A stretch of 20,394 nt of DNA from an uncultured Erysipelotrichaceae bacterium (GCA_902766675.1 CACXEN010000139.1:1-20394), one strand, 5' to 3'; positions 7,114 through 14,709 are shown, numbered from the stretch's first letter. A program made the numbers and translations. Notes: a model not told the origin generated them from the sequence alone.

Positions 7114-8358
7114 ATGAAGGTTAATTTTTATTTTGTAAGACATGGTGAGACGCTATTTAATAAACTTGGTCTAATGCAAGGTCAAGGAGATAGCCCTCTA
7201 ACAGATGATGGTATAAAACAACTTGAAGAAACGGCATCTGTATTGCGCAAGGTGCATTTTCATCATATCTATTGTTCATCAAGTGAAAGAGCGTGGGATA
7301 GTGCAAATATTATTGCGAAATATCATACAGCTGAACCTGTTCTTATGAAAGAATTAAAAGAATTTGATTTTGGTAAATTCGACGGTGAAAAAATAAAAGA
7401 TATTCAATATCGTTTAAAAGCGACAGAAGTATATAACGATTGGAGCGATGTTGGCGGAGAGGATTGGCTATCATTTCAAACAAGAGTAAAAAAAGGTTTT
7501 AAAAAGATTCTTGCGGAATGTGAAGATGAAGAGAATGTATTAATTGTTAGTCATGGAGCATTCTTATTACATATGGTGGAAGTATTAGATCCATTTAACA
7601 CAAATCATCATCGTGATTTATTACGACAAGAAGATGGCGCAATCGCTGTACCAAATGGAAGCGTGACACCATTTGTGTATGAAGATGGGAAATACTTCTT
7701 TGACTCAAAGCCACTAACTGCTAGTAAGTTACGTGAAATCAACCCTAAGACAATCCAATTCTATTTCATTAGACATGGTGAAACGAAATTCAATGAGAAA
7801 AAATTAATCCAAGGATGGTGCGACTCAGATTTAACACCAAGAGGAGAAGCACAAGTAAGAGCTGCGAAAAAAGAGTTGAGTAATATTACATTTACTCGTG
7901 CATATGTATCAACAACAGAAAGAACAAGAGAAACAGCTGATATCCTTTTAGAAGATAGAGAAATACCTGTTGTATATGATAAACGATTAAAAGAGGTATA
8001 CTACGGGGAAGCAGAAGGCGCATCCGTTGAAAAGAATGATTACAAAAAAGAATATATAACAACCAATTGGGCTCAATTCAAAGGAGAGACCCTAAAAGAT
8101 GTACAAGAAAGAATGCAATTGTTGTTTAGAGATATCGTTGATAGTGCAGATGATGGAGATTGTATCTTACTTGTATCACATGGGGATTTCTTCTTCGTAT
8201 TATGTGAAACCTATTTTGGTTTAACAAAAGAGAATATATTTAAAGATGCAGAAAAGAAGAACACAAATCCAGTCCCAAATGCAGGGATTGCGTCATTTGA
8301 ATATCAAAATGGAAAATTCATGGTGCATCATTTAATGCTAGAAAAATTAACAAAATAA
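7114..8358 (+). CDS. Tandem (two-domain) histidine phosphatase, phosphoglycerate mutase-like
   Basis: The 414-residue soluble protein is a fusion of two complete histidine phosphatase domains of about 205 residues each. Domain 1 has VRHGETLFNK with nucleophile His10, the acidic KEFDFG segment and SHG with His147. Domain 2 has IRHGETKFNE with His221, KEVYYG and SHG with His356. Both active sites look intact, so both halves may be catalytic. The substrate cannot be told from sequence; single-domain relatives act on phosphosugars, phosphoserine, nucleotides or proteins. It begins 40 bases after trkH with a weak ribosome site (TTTAGAG) and is followed by a terminator, so it is probably the last gene of the trk transcript. 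Confidence 0.88.
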   Translation: MKVNFYFVRHGETLFNKLGLMQGQGDSPLTDDGIKQLEETASVLRKVHFHHIYCSSSERAWDSANIIAKYHTAEPVLMKELKEFDFGKFDGEKIKDIQYRLKATEVYNDWSDVGGEDWLSFQTRVKKGFKKILAECEDEENVLIVSHGAFLLHMVEVLDPFNTNHHRDLLRQEDGAIAVPNGSVTPFVYEDGKYFFDSKPLTASKLREINPKTIQFYFIRHGETKFNEKKLIQGWCDSDLTPRGEAQVRAAKKELSNITFTRAYVSTTERTRETADILLEDREIPVVYDKRLKEVYYGEAEGASVEKNDYKKEYITTNWAQFKGETLKDVQERMQLLFRDIVDSADDGDCILLVSHGDFFFVLCETYFGLTKENIFKDAEKKNTNPVPNAGIASFEYQNGKFMVHHLMLEKLTK

Positions 8359-8380
8359 CGATGAATAAATCAAAGAAACG

Positions 8381-8405
8381 AATAGTAGTCAATCTACTAT
8401 TTTTT
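8381..8405 (+). terminator. Terminator after the tandem phosphatase
   Basis: AATAGTAG (8381-8388) pairs with CTACTATT (8394-8401) across a 5-base loop, followed by T residues to 8405. It separates the trk/phosphatase unit from the perR operon. The perR -35 box begins two bases later. Confidence 0.85.
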
Positions 8406-8406
8406 C

Positions 8407-8435
8407 TTGCAAAAAAGTTTGGTTGGTTCTATAAT
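8407..8435 (+). promoter_or_regulatory. Promoter of perR-rubrerythrin
   Basis: TTGCAA (8407-8412), a 17-base spacer and a perfect TATAAT (8430-8435) form a near-consensus promoter immediately after the preceding terminator. The predicted start at about 8442 falls inside the palindromic operator. Confidence 0.85.
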
Positions 8436-8449
8436 GAGAATAATTCTCA
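8435..8449 (+). promoter_or_regulatory. PerR/Fur-type operator (perfect 7-1-7 palindrome)
   Basis: TGAGAATAATTCTCA is an exact 7-1-7 inverted repeat that differs from the Bacillus Fur/PerR/Zur-type core TGATAAT-N-ATTATCA by one base per half. It touches the last base of the -10 box and covers the predicted transcription start. A bound repressor would block initiation, and the adjacent perR gene is the obvious candidate, giving autoregulation. Confidence 0.8.
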
Positions 8450-8461
8450 ATAAGGAGCGAA

Positions 8462-8863
8462 ATGAAAAGAAGAAAAACAGAACAAAAAGCAGCGATTTAT
8501 GAAATCATTCATGGGGTTGGAAGACACATGACTGCAGAGGAAGTGAAACAAGCTTTAGACGAGAAAGAGCTAGGCATAGGTTTAGCAACAGTCTATCGTA
8601 ATTTGAACTTGCTTTGTGAGGAAGGAACGATTCAAAAGTTTACACACAACAACTTTAGTTTCTTTGATGGGAATCCTGAACCACATGATCATTTTCGTTG
8701 TATTCGCTGTGGCTGTGTCCAAGATGTTCAAGCCTCTTATAATCATGCTTTAGATAAGAAGGCTATGAAGGATACAGGTGCTATGATTCTTAGTCATTCA
8801 GCAACTTTTGAAGGAATTTGCCCAAAATGTATAAAAGAGGAGGATAACAGGCAATGGAATTAA
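8462..8863 (+). CDS. perR: Peroxide-responsive Fur-family repressor PerR
   Basis: The 133-residue protein has an N-terminal winged helix (GLATVYRNLNLL is the recognition region) and a C-terminal metal-binding dimer domain. The candidate regulatory metal site is His22, Asp69, His75, His77 and Asp88. The Asp69/His75/His77/Asp88 spacing equals that of Bacillus subtilis PerR (D85, H91, H93, D104). Asp rather than Glu at the last position favours PerR over Fur. The structural zinc site is Cys80-Cys83 and Cys120-Cys123. In PerR, iron-catalysed oxidation of the histidines releases DNA. Context agrees: a palindromic operator lies upstream and rubrerythrin overlaps the gene end by 10 bases. The ribosome site is AAGGAG. 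Confidence 0.9.
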   Translation: MKRRKTEQKAAIYEIIHGVGRHMTAEEVKQALDEKELGIGLATVYRNLNLLCEEGTIQKFTHNNFSFFDGNPEPHDHFRCIRCGCVQDVQASYNHALDKKAMKDTGAMILSHSATFEGICPKCIKEEDNRQWN

Positions 8864-9393
8864 AAGGAACAAAAACAGAAAAGAATTTACAAGATGCATT
8901 TGCTGGTGAAAGCCAAGCACGTAACAAGTACACTTATTTCGCAGAAAAAGCACGTGAAGAAGGTTACGAACAAATCGCTAACATCTTCGAAGAAACTGCA
9001 CGCAACGAACAAGAACATGCTAAACAATGGTTCAAAGCACTATGTGGTGGTGAAATTCCTACAACTGCAGAATGCTTAAAGATGGGTGCTGAAGGCGAAA
9101 ACTATGAGTGGACAGACATGTATAAGAGAATGGCTGAAGAAGCACGTGAAGAAGGTTTCACAACAATCGCAGCTAAGATGGAATTAGTTGCTAAAGTTGA
9201 AAAAGAACACGAAGACAGATACAACACATTACTTGCTAGAGTAAATGATGGAAAAGTATTCGAAAGAGCAGAAGCAGTTGTATGGCAATGTGAAATCTGT
9301 GGTTACACAGTAGAAGCTACAACAGCTCCAAAAGTATGCCCACTTTGCGGATATAAAGAATCATTCTTTGAAGTAAAGAAAAACAATTTCTAA
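8854..9393 (+). CDS. rbr: Rubrerythrin (peroxide-scavenging diiron protein)
   Basis: The 179-residue protein has an N-terminal four-helix ferritin-like domain with Glu19, the motif Glu52-x-x-His55 and a second Glu116-x-x-His119. These are the diiron ligands. The C-terminal rubredoxin domain has Cys146-x-x-Cys149-Gly and Cys162-x-x-Cys165-Gly. Rubrerythrins reduce hydrogen peroxide to water in the cytoplasm of anaerobes, using electrons passed through the rubredoxin iron. The ATG overlaps the end of perR, with AGGAGG about 8 bases ahead, so the pair is a translationally coupled stress operon. Codons are biased to AAC, TTC and ATC compared with neighbours, as in strongly expressed genes. A terminator follows. 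Confidence 0.95.
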   Translation: MELKGTKTEKNLQDAFAGESQARNKYTYFAEKAREEGYEQIANIFEETARNEQEHAKQWFKALCGGEIPTTAECLKMGAEGENYEWTDMYKRMAEEAREEGFTTIAAKMELVAKVEKEHEDRYNTLLARVNDGKVFERAEAVVWQCEICGYTVEATTAPKVCPLCGYKESFFEVKKNNF

Positions 9394-9419
9394 ATCAAAA
9401 ATCAAATTTAATGAATTGA

Positions 9420-9446
9420 GGGTTTAATGAATATTAAACCCTTTTA
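9420..9446 (+). terminator. Terminator of perR-rbr
   Basis: GGGTTTAAT (9420-9428) pairs perfectly with ATTAAACCC (9433-9441) across a GAAT loop, then TTTT. Confidence 0.85.
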
Positions 9447-9517
9447 ATATGAATGAATTGCGTAATGAACATCATAGAGGTAGACTGAAAATTGTTTTGA
9501 AAGAAGAGGTAATGTGA

Positions 9518-10024
9518 ATGGATTATGCATATGGCCAAGGCTTAGGATGGGCATTCATTCTATTTTATTTATTTCCAGTACTTTTTTTATATCCAATATT
9601 ACTTATTGTAAGTTTAATATTTAAGTGGCATAAATTTCGCGCACTAATAACCATTATCTCTTTGCCTGCGCTTCCTTTTTATTTCTTTTATCCATTTTCT
9701 TCACTCACTAAAAAAATACAACTTTTGATATTTCCTGAATTTCATAGTTCACACTTTGGTGATACCTTTGGGGAAGTCTTTATTGATATGACTCGCTTTA
9801 ATATGTTATTTTCTGTTATTACTGTTGGTTTTATTATTTATCTATTCCGTTTGTTTTATAAACAAGAGAAAGATAAATTTAAGAATACATTGATCATATA
9901 TGGTATCTTATTTGTCTTATTTATCATAATTGTTGGTGCAGATGCAGTGATATCTAAAAGGATTTATATTGAACATAGTTCTACATACTTTCCATATCTT
10001 AGTGCCTTGATACATAGTGTATGA
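9518..10024 (+). CDS. Small polytopic membrane protein, unknown function
   Basis: The 168-residue product is mostly hydrophobic with about four membrane segments, at roughly residues 10-35, 41-60, 96-112 and 124-145. They are separated by short charged loops such as KQEKDKFKN and FPEFHSSHFGD. It is rich in Phe, Ile, Leu and Tyr. I recognise no family. An AAGAGG ribosome site precedes the ATG. The gene follows a strong terminator; a weak TTGCGT/TAGACT promoter (9458-9486) is possible. No terminator is obvious after the stop. The 190-base gap to the next gene holds only weak signals, so the relation to the HD-GYP-like gene downstream is open. Confidence 0.65.
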   Translation: MDYAYGQGLGWAFILFYLFPVLFLYPILLIVSLIFKWHKFRALITIISLPALPFYFFYPFSSLTKKIQLLIFPEFHSSHFGDTFGEVFIDMTRFNMLFSVITVGFIIYLFRLFYKQEKDKFKNTLIIYGILFVLFIIIVGADAVISKRIYIEHSSTYFPYLSALIHSV

Positions 10025-10214
10025 TGAAGCGGTAATTATGATCTATCAGTCTAATAGAAAAAGTCATGATGAGATTTATTAGAATACGTTTTTAGACTAT
10101 TGTCTATATAAGTAAAAATATCATAGGAGAAAGTTGATGTTTTCTATGGTATGATAAAAGGCTACATATGTGGGGCAAATATGTTAGTAATACAGAAAGC
10201 TTTGGAGGTGGAGG
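10025..10214 (+). promoter_or_regulatory. Upstream region of the first HD-GYP-like gene, with weak promoter and small inverted repeats
   Basis: There is no gene here. TAGAC-TATT-GTCTA (10093-10106) is a small inverted repeat. CATAG (10122-10126) and CTATG (10144-10148) flank a second partial hairpin just before TATGAT (10150-10155), a candidate -10 box without a good -35. The strong ribosome site GGAGGTGGAGG (10204-10214) ends the gap. No known riboswitch pattern was seen. Confidence 0.3.
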
Positions 10215-12110
10215 ATGCACAATCGATCGCTAAGCAAATATGCAGAACTAACACAAAAAATCAGAGAGCTCTCAGCACCGAGTATTGCTGAAATAACGAG
10301 TGCTGAAGAATATCGTGATAGTCTTTTACGCTCTTTTATGAGAATTAGTGAATTATCAAAAGCGAATGAGGATATATTAAAAGAGCATATTTATCCAGTA
10401 CTAGAATCAAATAGAATTTTAAGCAAAGATGATATAGAAGATATACGTAATTTTTGTAATATTTTGATGGATCCGACCAATATGGGAAATATCGATATTA
10501 CGATGATTTATGTGCATGTACAAAAACTAGTCAATGCCGCAAAAGAGATGGATGATATCCGAACGAAAATAGCTGTTTTGGATATGTTGGTTCAATCGGC
10601 GTACTTGATGTTTGTGTCTATGTATCGTTTATATCCATATTACGAGATCTGTACGAAATATCGTGATGCTGGAATTGATGCGGCATTGGAAATCATTTCA
10701 TATCTCGATAAAGAAAAATTTGAGAAGTTACCAGATGATTTCTGTAAAGAAATTGTGCTTATCAATTCTAGATATATCTATGCACTATTCTTTTGGTTTG
10801 ATAGAGCACATATTGAAGAAGAAAGACAAAAAGATATTGATATATTACTAAGATCACTATCGCTTGCGGATGATCCTTTCTATTTACAACAAGCACCAAA
10901 CTATGATTGGCAGTATCATAAATTTAGATGCATGGATTATTTATCTTGTTTAACAGAAAGAAATAATATCAATGGTTATAATCAGAAACAACTAGAAATA
11001 ATCATTGAAAACACAAAGAAGTTAATTGAATTTTCTAATCAGTTGGATTGCGATTATATAGCTGATTTTACTGATGATATTAAACAACAGTATTTGAATC
11101 GTAATCTTTATGTGAGTGGAAAAATCAGTAAGGATGAATATAAAACATTTTTAAGAGAAGTATTTGATCGTATATCAAGAGAAGATTATAGTTCAATCAA
11201 TATTTATCTGTATTTTGATGTACCTATCGAATATATATTGACTGTTCAAAATGATGAATTAACACATGAGGATAAAGAATTCTTAATTAAGTTCTATAAG
11301 AGCTTGGTGCATTATGCATATAATTTACCAACCCCTGAACAATTAACATATTTAGTATCTTTTATCTCAGATGTATTTAGATATTTTATTGAAGTGGAAG
11401 GTGGACCATCGTTTAAAGATTTAAGTTTAAATCTATTGGCCGCATTACATCCACCAACATATGTACACTCTTTAAGTGTAGCTGTATTTACCGTTACTCT
11501 TACAAAACATTTATTACATAAAGAGCCAGAACGATTTATTGGTGTGCTAGGTATTGAAAGTGTTGAAGATGTTTTGAATAGAGAAAATGAGATTTTAAAA
11601 TATGCAGAAGATATTGCGTTATTACATGATGTAGGTAAATTACAAATTATTGAAACAGTCATGACATACGCGCGTAGATTATTTGATACAGAATTTGATG
11701 CGATTAAAGTGCATCCAAGACTTGGGTATGAATTACTTCGTAAATATCCAAGTACGAAAGATTTAGCAATTGGAGCATTAGGACATCATAAATGGTTTAA
11801 TGATAAAGGTGGATATCCAGATGATTTCAAATTATCTGAGTGTAAAGAAGAAGTTCTTGTGTCTACTTTGATGGTGGCGGATTGTTTGGATGCTGCTACA
11901 GATTCAGTAGGTCGTAATTATAAAAAGGCATTAAACTTAGATGACTATATTAGAGAACTTGAAGAAGGTAAAGGCACTAGGTATGCGGATTATCTAGTAG
12001 ATTTATTACATGATGAAGATGTATATCGTGAGCTTTCTAATCTACTTGAAGTAGCTAGAGATGATAACTATAAAAAGACATATTATCTCTTAAGAGAAGA
12101 AGCTAGTTGA
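10215..12110 (+). CDS. HD-GYP-like metal-dependent phosphohydrolase, paralogue 1
   Basis: The 631-residue cytoplasmic protein (no membrane segment or signal) has a helical N-terminal region of about 400 residues with no domain I recognise. Its C-terminal HD domain resembles HD-GYP: His418 (TYVHSLSVA), His471-Asp472 in LLHDVGK, His500 in KVHPRLGYELL, His524-His525 in GHHKWFND, then GGYP at 532-535 and Asp556 in VADCLDAATD. HD-GYP enzymes usually hydrolyse cyclic di-GMP with a di- or tri-metal centre. The altered HHKWxNDxGGYP loop leaves the substrate uncertain. The start is fixed by a strong ribosome site, GGAGG, 6 bases ahead. A paralogue lies about 620 bases downstream. Confidence 0.85.
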   Translation: MHNRSLSKYAELTQKIRELSAPSIAEITSAEEYRDSLLRSFMRISELSKANEDILKEHIYPVLESNRILSKDDIEDIRNFCNILMDPTNMGNIDITMIYVHVQKLVNAAKEMDDIRTKIAVLDMLVQSAYLMFVSMYRLYPYYEICTKYRDAGIDAALEIISYLDKEKFEKLPDDFCKEIVLINSRYIYALFFWFDRAHIEEERQKDIDILLRSLSLADDPFYLQQAPNYDWQYHKFRCMDYLSCLTERNNINGYNQKQLEIIIENTKKLIEFSNQLDCDYIADFTDDIKQQYLNRNLYVSGKISKDEYKTFLREVFDRISREDYSSINIYLYFDVPIEYILTVQNDELTHEDKEFLIKFYKSLVHYAYNLPTPEQLTYLVSFISDVFRYFIEVEGGPSFKDLSLNLLAALHPPTYVHSLSVAVFTVTLTKHLLHKEPERFIGVLGIESVEDVLNRENEILKYAEDIALLHDVGKLQIIETVMTYARRLFDTEFDAIKVHPRLGYELLRKYPSTKDLAIGALGHHKWFNDKGGYPDDFKLSECKEEVLVSTLMVADCLDAATDSVGRNYKKALNLDDYIRELEEGKGTRYADYLVDLLHDEDVYRELSNLLEVARDDNYKKTYYLLREEAS

Positions 12111-12121
12111 TTGAAGAAGAG

Positions 12122-12153
12122 GTGTTTGTCATAGGTTTGGCAGACACTTTTTT
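12122..12153 (+). terminator. Terminator after HD-GYP-like paralogue 1
   Basis: GTGTTTGTC (12122-12130) pairs with GGCAGACAC (12139-12147), including G-U pairs, across an 8-base loop and is followed by six T residues. Confidence 0.8.
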
Positions 12154-12218
12154 GTGTAATCCAAAAATTTACAATTTAATTGAAATGTAAAAGTTCGAAA
12201 AAATGTTTTTGAAATCAA

Positions 12219-12248
12219 TTGACAGTTTTTATTTAACGGAGTTAGCAT
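12219..12248 (+). promoter_or_regulatory. Candidate promoter of the orphan structured RNA
   Basis: A perfect TTGACA (12219-12224) is followed after 18 bases by TAGCAT (12243-12248). The predicted start is near 12255, just ahead of the long stem of the putative RNA. Just upstream are two AT-rich inverted repeats: TTTACA/TGTAAA at about 12169-12190, and TTC-AAAAA/TTTTT-GAA at 12194-12213. Confidence 0.5.
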
Positions 12249-12254
12249 ATAAAT

Positions 12255-12383
12255 GTACTTAATAAATCACGTTATCAAAAAGTGTAGGTCCGAAGAGTCG
12301 GATACATTGACGTGAATTATTTAGTCCTTAAAATTTGGATAAGTAATTCAAGGTAAATGTTTAATAAATGTTTGCCTTTTTCT
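12255..12383 (+). ncRNA. Putative orphan structured RNA (about 130 bases)
   Basis: A long stem pairs TTAATAAATCACGT (12259-12272) with ACGTGAATTATTTA (12310-12323), 12 of 14 positions matching. Inside it AGTGTA (12281-12286) pairs with TACATT (12303-12308), and TCCGA (12289-12293) pairs with TCGGA (12298-12302) over an AGAG tetraloop, with a GG bulge and an asymmetric A-rich internal loop. A 26-base single-stranded stretch and a terminator hairpin follow. A TTGACA promoter lies directly upstream. I match it to no known riboswitch or RNA family. It may be a free small RNA, or the leader of the cell-wall-binding gene whose remnant follows. Confidence 0.45.
12350..12382 (+). terminator. Terminator of the orphan structured RNA
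   Basis: AAGGTAAATGTTT (12350-12362) pairs along its whole length with AAATGTTTGCCTT (12366-12378), allowing three G-U pairs, across an AAT loop. Five T residues follow at 12377-12381. It ends only a few bases before the truncated cell-wall-binding frame. Confidence 0.7.
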
Positions 12384-12388
12384 TATGA

Positions 12389-12640
12389 TTGAGATTTGGC
12401 CAATGGTATTACCTAAAATCTAGCGGTGCTATGGCAAGCGATGAGTGGTGCAAAGTATCTGGTAAATGGTATGTATTCAAAACAAACGGTATCATGTTTA
12501 CTGATTGGCATTCATATAACGCTAAATACTATCACTTAAACCCAGTTGGCGGTGGTCCACTAGGTTCAATGGATACCAATAAATGGATTGGTAAATACCA
12601 TGTCAATGCACAAGGTGTATGGGATAGAACAGCAAAATAA
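12389..12640 (+). pseudogene. 5'-truncated remnant of a cell-wall-binding repeat protein
   Basis: About 80 codons encode only the tail of a choline-binding-type repeat protein: GQWYYLKSSGAMASDEW, then SGKWYVFKTNGIM and the family ending TNKWIGKYHVNAQGVWD. The same ending closes the protease (14710-16959) and the minus-strand protein (19540-20214) in this window. The frame is closed by a TGA immediately upstream. The only possible start is a TTG without a ribosome site, and there is no signal peptide. I therefore read it as the surviving 3' end of a lost gene, cut by deletion or rearrangement. The repeat units still have intact aromatic residues, so the loss may be recent or the piece may serve as a donor for recombination. 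Confidence 0.75.
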
Positions 12641-12666
12641 TCCTATATGATGAAGAAATGTGATTG

Positions 12667-12690
12667 GGACGAGAGAGATCTCGTCCTTTT
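12667..12690 (+). terminator. Terminator after the cell-wall-binding remnant
   Basis: GGACGAGA (12667-12674) pairs perfectly with TCTCGTCC (12679-12686) across a GAGA loop, then TTTT. A strong intact terminator behind a broken gene supports the idea that a complete gene once stood here. Confidence 0.88.
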
Positions 12691-12730
12691 AATTGTGGAC
12701 AAGTGATTCCAATGTATATGGCAATATGCT

Positions 12731-14650
12731 ATGATACTACCAATGAAAGATATTGAGGCGATTAAAGCCAAATTACATCGTTATATTGATAATACATCTC
12801 TAATTAGGGAATTATCTTCTCCAAAAATTAGTGAGGTGAATAATTCTGAGGAATATCGAAAACTTTTGATTAAGAATTTCGTAAAAATTGGAGAATTATC
12901 AAAAGAAAATAGCGCCATTCTTGAAGCGTATTATTTTCCTTTGATGGAATCTGCTAAGGAATTAGATCGTGAAGATATTGAAATAATAAGAAGTTTTTCT
13001 AAAGCGCTGTTAAATGCATATAAACTAGATTATTTAGATATTCCAATGGTTTATCAACAAGCGCTTTTATTATTGGATAAAGTTGAATCATCTGATAGTG
13101 AAACAGATCGCATTCTTGCGCTAGATAATGTGATGCCTGTTGCATATGCGATGATTTGTACAACAAATAGAATGTATCCAGTAAATGATGTTAGCTGTAG
13201 TTACCAAAAAGTTGGTTTGGAAGCTGCGGAGCGTCTTTTAAAATACCTGGATCATGATAAGTTTAAAACACTGGATGATACGAGCAAGGAGTTAGTACTC
13301 ATTAATGCTCGTTATATTCGTGTTGTTTCAGAGATTGATGGCGTGCCATGTTCAAAAGAACAAAATGAACTAAATTTACAAAGAATGAAAGATGCATTAG
13401 CGCTCGCTGAAGATCCATTCTATTTAGAACAATTACCATCATATAATTGGGACTATCATATTTTTAGAACGTTAGAATATATTTCTTCATTTACTGATCA
13501 AAATAATATGAGAGGTTTTGATGAGGAATCTGTTCAATTTATTAATGCATGCGCAAAACGATTGGTTCAAATGTTTGATTCAAATCCTGAATATTATGAA
13601 TCTATTGATAATGCAAAGATTATTGAGTTATATGCATGTCGTAATGCATATTTAGCACATGAATTAACATTGGATGAATATAAAGATAAATTAAAGGACA
13701 TCTATAGAGTTCATAGTAAAGAAAAACATACGAATGATTCATTGGTTGTATTATATGCGCCAGTTGAATACATTTTAGTAATAGATAAAGATAATTTGAA
13801 GAAAGAAGATATCGATTTCTTGAATGACTTCTATGATCATGCGATTGATTTTATGCATAAAACTCCAAAGAAGAATTCGTTGGTATTCTTATTATTCTTT
13901 ATCACTGTAATATTAAAGAATTTCATTGAAATACCAGGTGGATTAGATTTTGAGACGATGTGTCTATCTATGATAGCTGCGATTCATCCACCTACATATG
14001 TACATACACTAAGTGTTGCGGATCTATCTCTTTGTATTGCGCAACACGTATTTAAAAGAAATCCTGAATTATTTGAAGGTATGCCATTCTTTGATAAGAA
14101 TAGAGATATCAAAGAGCAAGCATCAGCTTTACAACATTATGTATATCATGCGGCGCTTTGCCATGACTTTGGAAAACTAATGATAGCTGAAACAATTCTT
14201 ACATATGGAAGAAACCTATTGGATTCAGAATTTAGTTTGGTTCGCTCACATCCATCTGCTGGAGCATATCTTTTAAAGGGAATTAAATCTACTGAAAAAT
14301 ATGCAGATATCGCAATTGGACATCACAAATGGTATAACGACCAAGGTGGATATCCAAAAGACTTTATGTTAGAAAACAGTCCATACCGTACAGTTATTGA
14401 AATTGTGACATGTGCAGATTGTTTGGATGCAGCGACTGATACGGTAGGTAGAAGTTATAAAGATGGTATTAGTCTTGATGAATACTTTGAAGAATTAAAA
14501 GAAGAAAGTGGAACACGTTATGCACCATATCTTTATGATTTACTAATTGATCCTGATATTCGCAAACAAATCGAAGAATTAATCACTAAAGGTCGTGAAG
14601 ATAATTATCATAAAGTATTCGATATTTTAAAAACACATGAATCAAAATAG
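12731..14650 (+). CDS. HD-GYP-like metal-dependent phosphohydrolase, paralogue 2
   Basis: The 639-residue protein is homologous to the 10215-12110 product over its whole length (shared IRELS, SEEYR, GELSKEN, PPTYVHTLSVA, GHHKWYNDQGGYP, CADCLDAATDTVGRSYK). Its HD motif reads CHDFGK, followed by SHPSAGAYLL with a further His. All predicted metal ligands are kept, so it is probably active. The helical N-terminal half has diverged more than the HD half, which may reflect different signals. Neither the ATG at 12731 nor the in-frame ATG at 12743 has a ribosome site. Alignment with paralogue 1 slightly favours 12743. TATGAT at 12730-12735 could make the transcript leaderless. The cyclic di-GMP role is only inferred. 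Confidence 0.85.
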   Translation: MILPMKDIEAIKAKLHRYIDNTSLIRELSSPKISEVNNSEEYRKLLIKNFVKIGELSKENSAILEAYYFPLMESAKELDREDIEIIRSFSKALLNAYKLDYLDIPMVYQQALLLLDKVESSDSETDRILALDNVMPVAYAMICTTNRMYPVNDVSCSYQKVGLEAAERLLKYLDHDKFKTLDDTSKELVLINARYIRVVSEIDGVPCSKEQNELNLQRMKDALALAEDPFYLEQLPSYNWDYHIFRTLEYISSFTDQNNMRGFDEESVQFINACAKRLVQMFDSNPEYYESIDNAKIIELYACRNAYLAHELTLDEYKDKLKDIYRVHSKEKHTNDSLVVLYAPVEYILVIDKDNLKKEDIDFLNDFYDHAIDFMHKTPKKNSLVFLLFFITVILKNFIEIPGGLDFETMCLSMIAAIHPPTYVHTLSVADLSLCIAQHVFKRNPELFEGMPFFDKNRDIKEQASALQHYVYHAALCHDFGKLMIAETILTYGRNLLDSEFSLVRSHPSAGAYLLKGIKSTEKYADIAIGHHKWYNDQGGYPKDFMLENSPYRTVIEIVTCADCLDAATDTVGRSYKDGISLDEYFEELKEESGTRYAPYLYDLLIDPDIRKQIEELITKGREDNYHKVFDILKTHESK

Positions 14651-14709
14651 TTTGGTATTAATATAGGGAAAAAAGTTATATGATATAACAAGATTGAAGG
14701 GGGCCGATC

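Noticed and set aside
12385..12420. ATG at 12385 as start of the cell-wall-binding remnant
   Set aside because: It is in another frame from the repeat sequence and reaches a stop after a few codons; the remnant's own frame is closed by a TGA just upstream.
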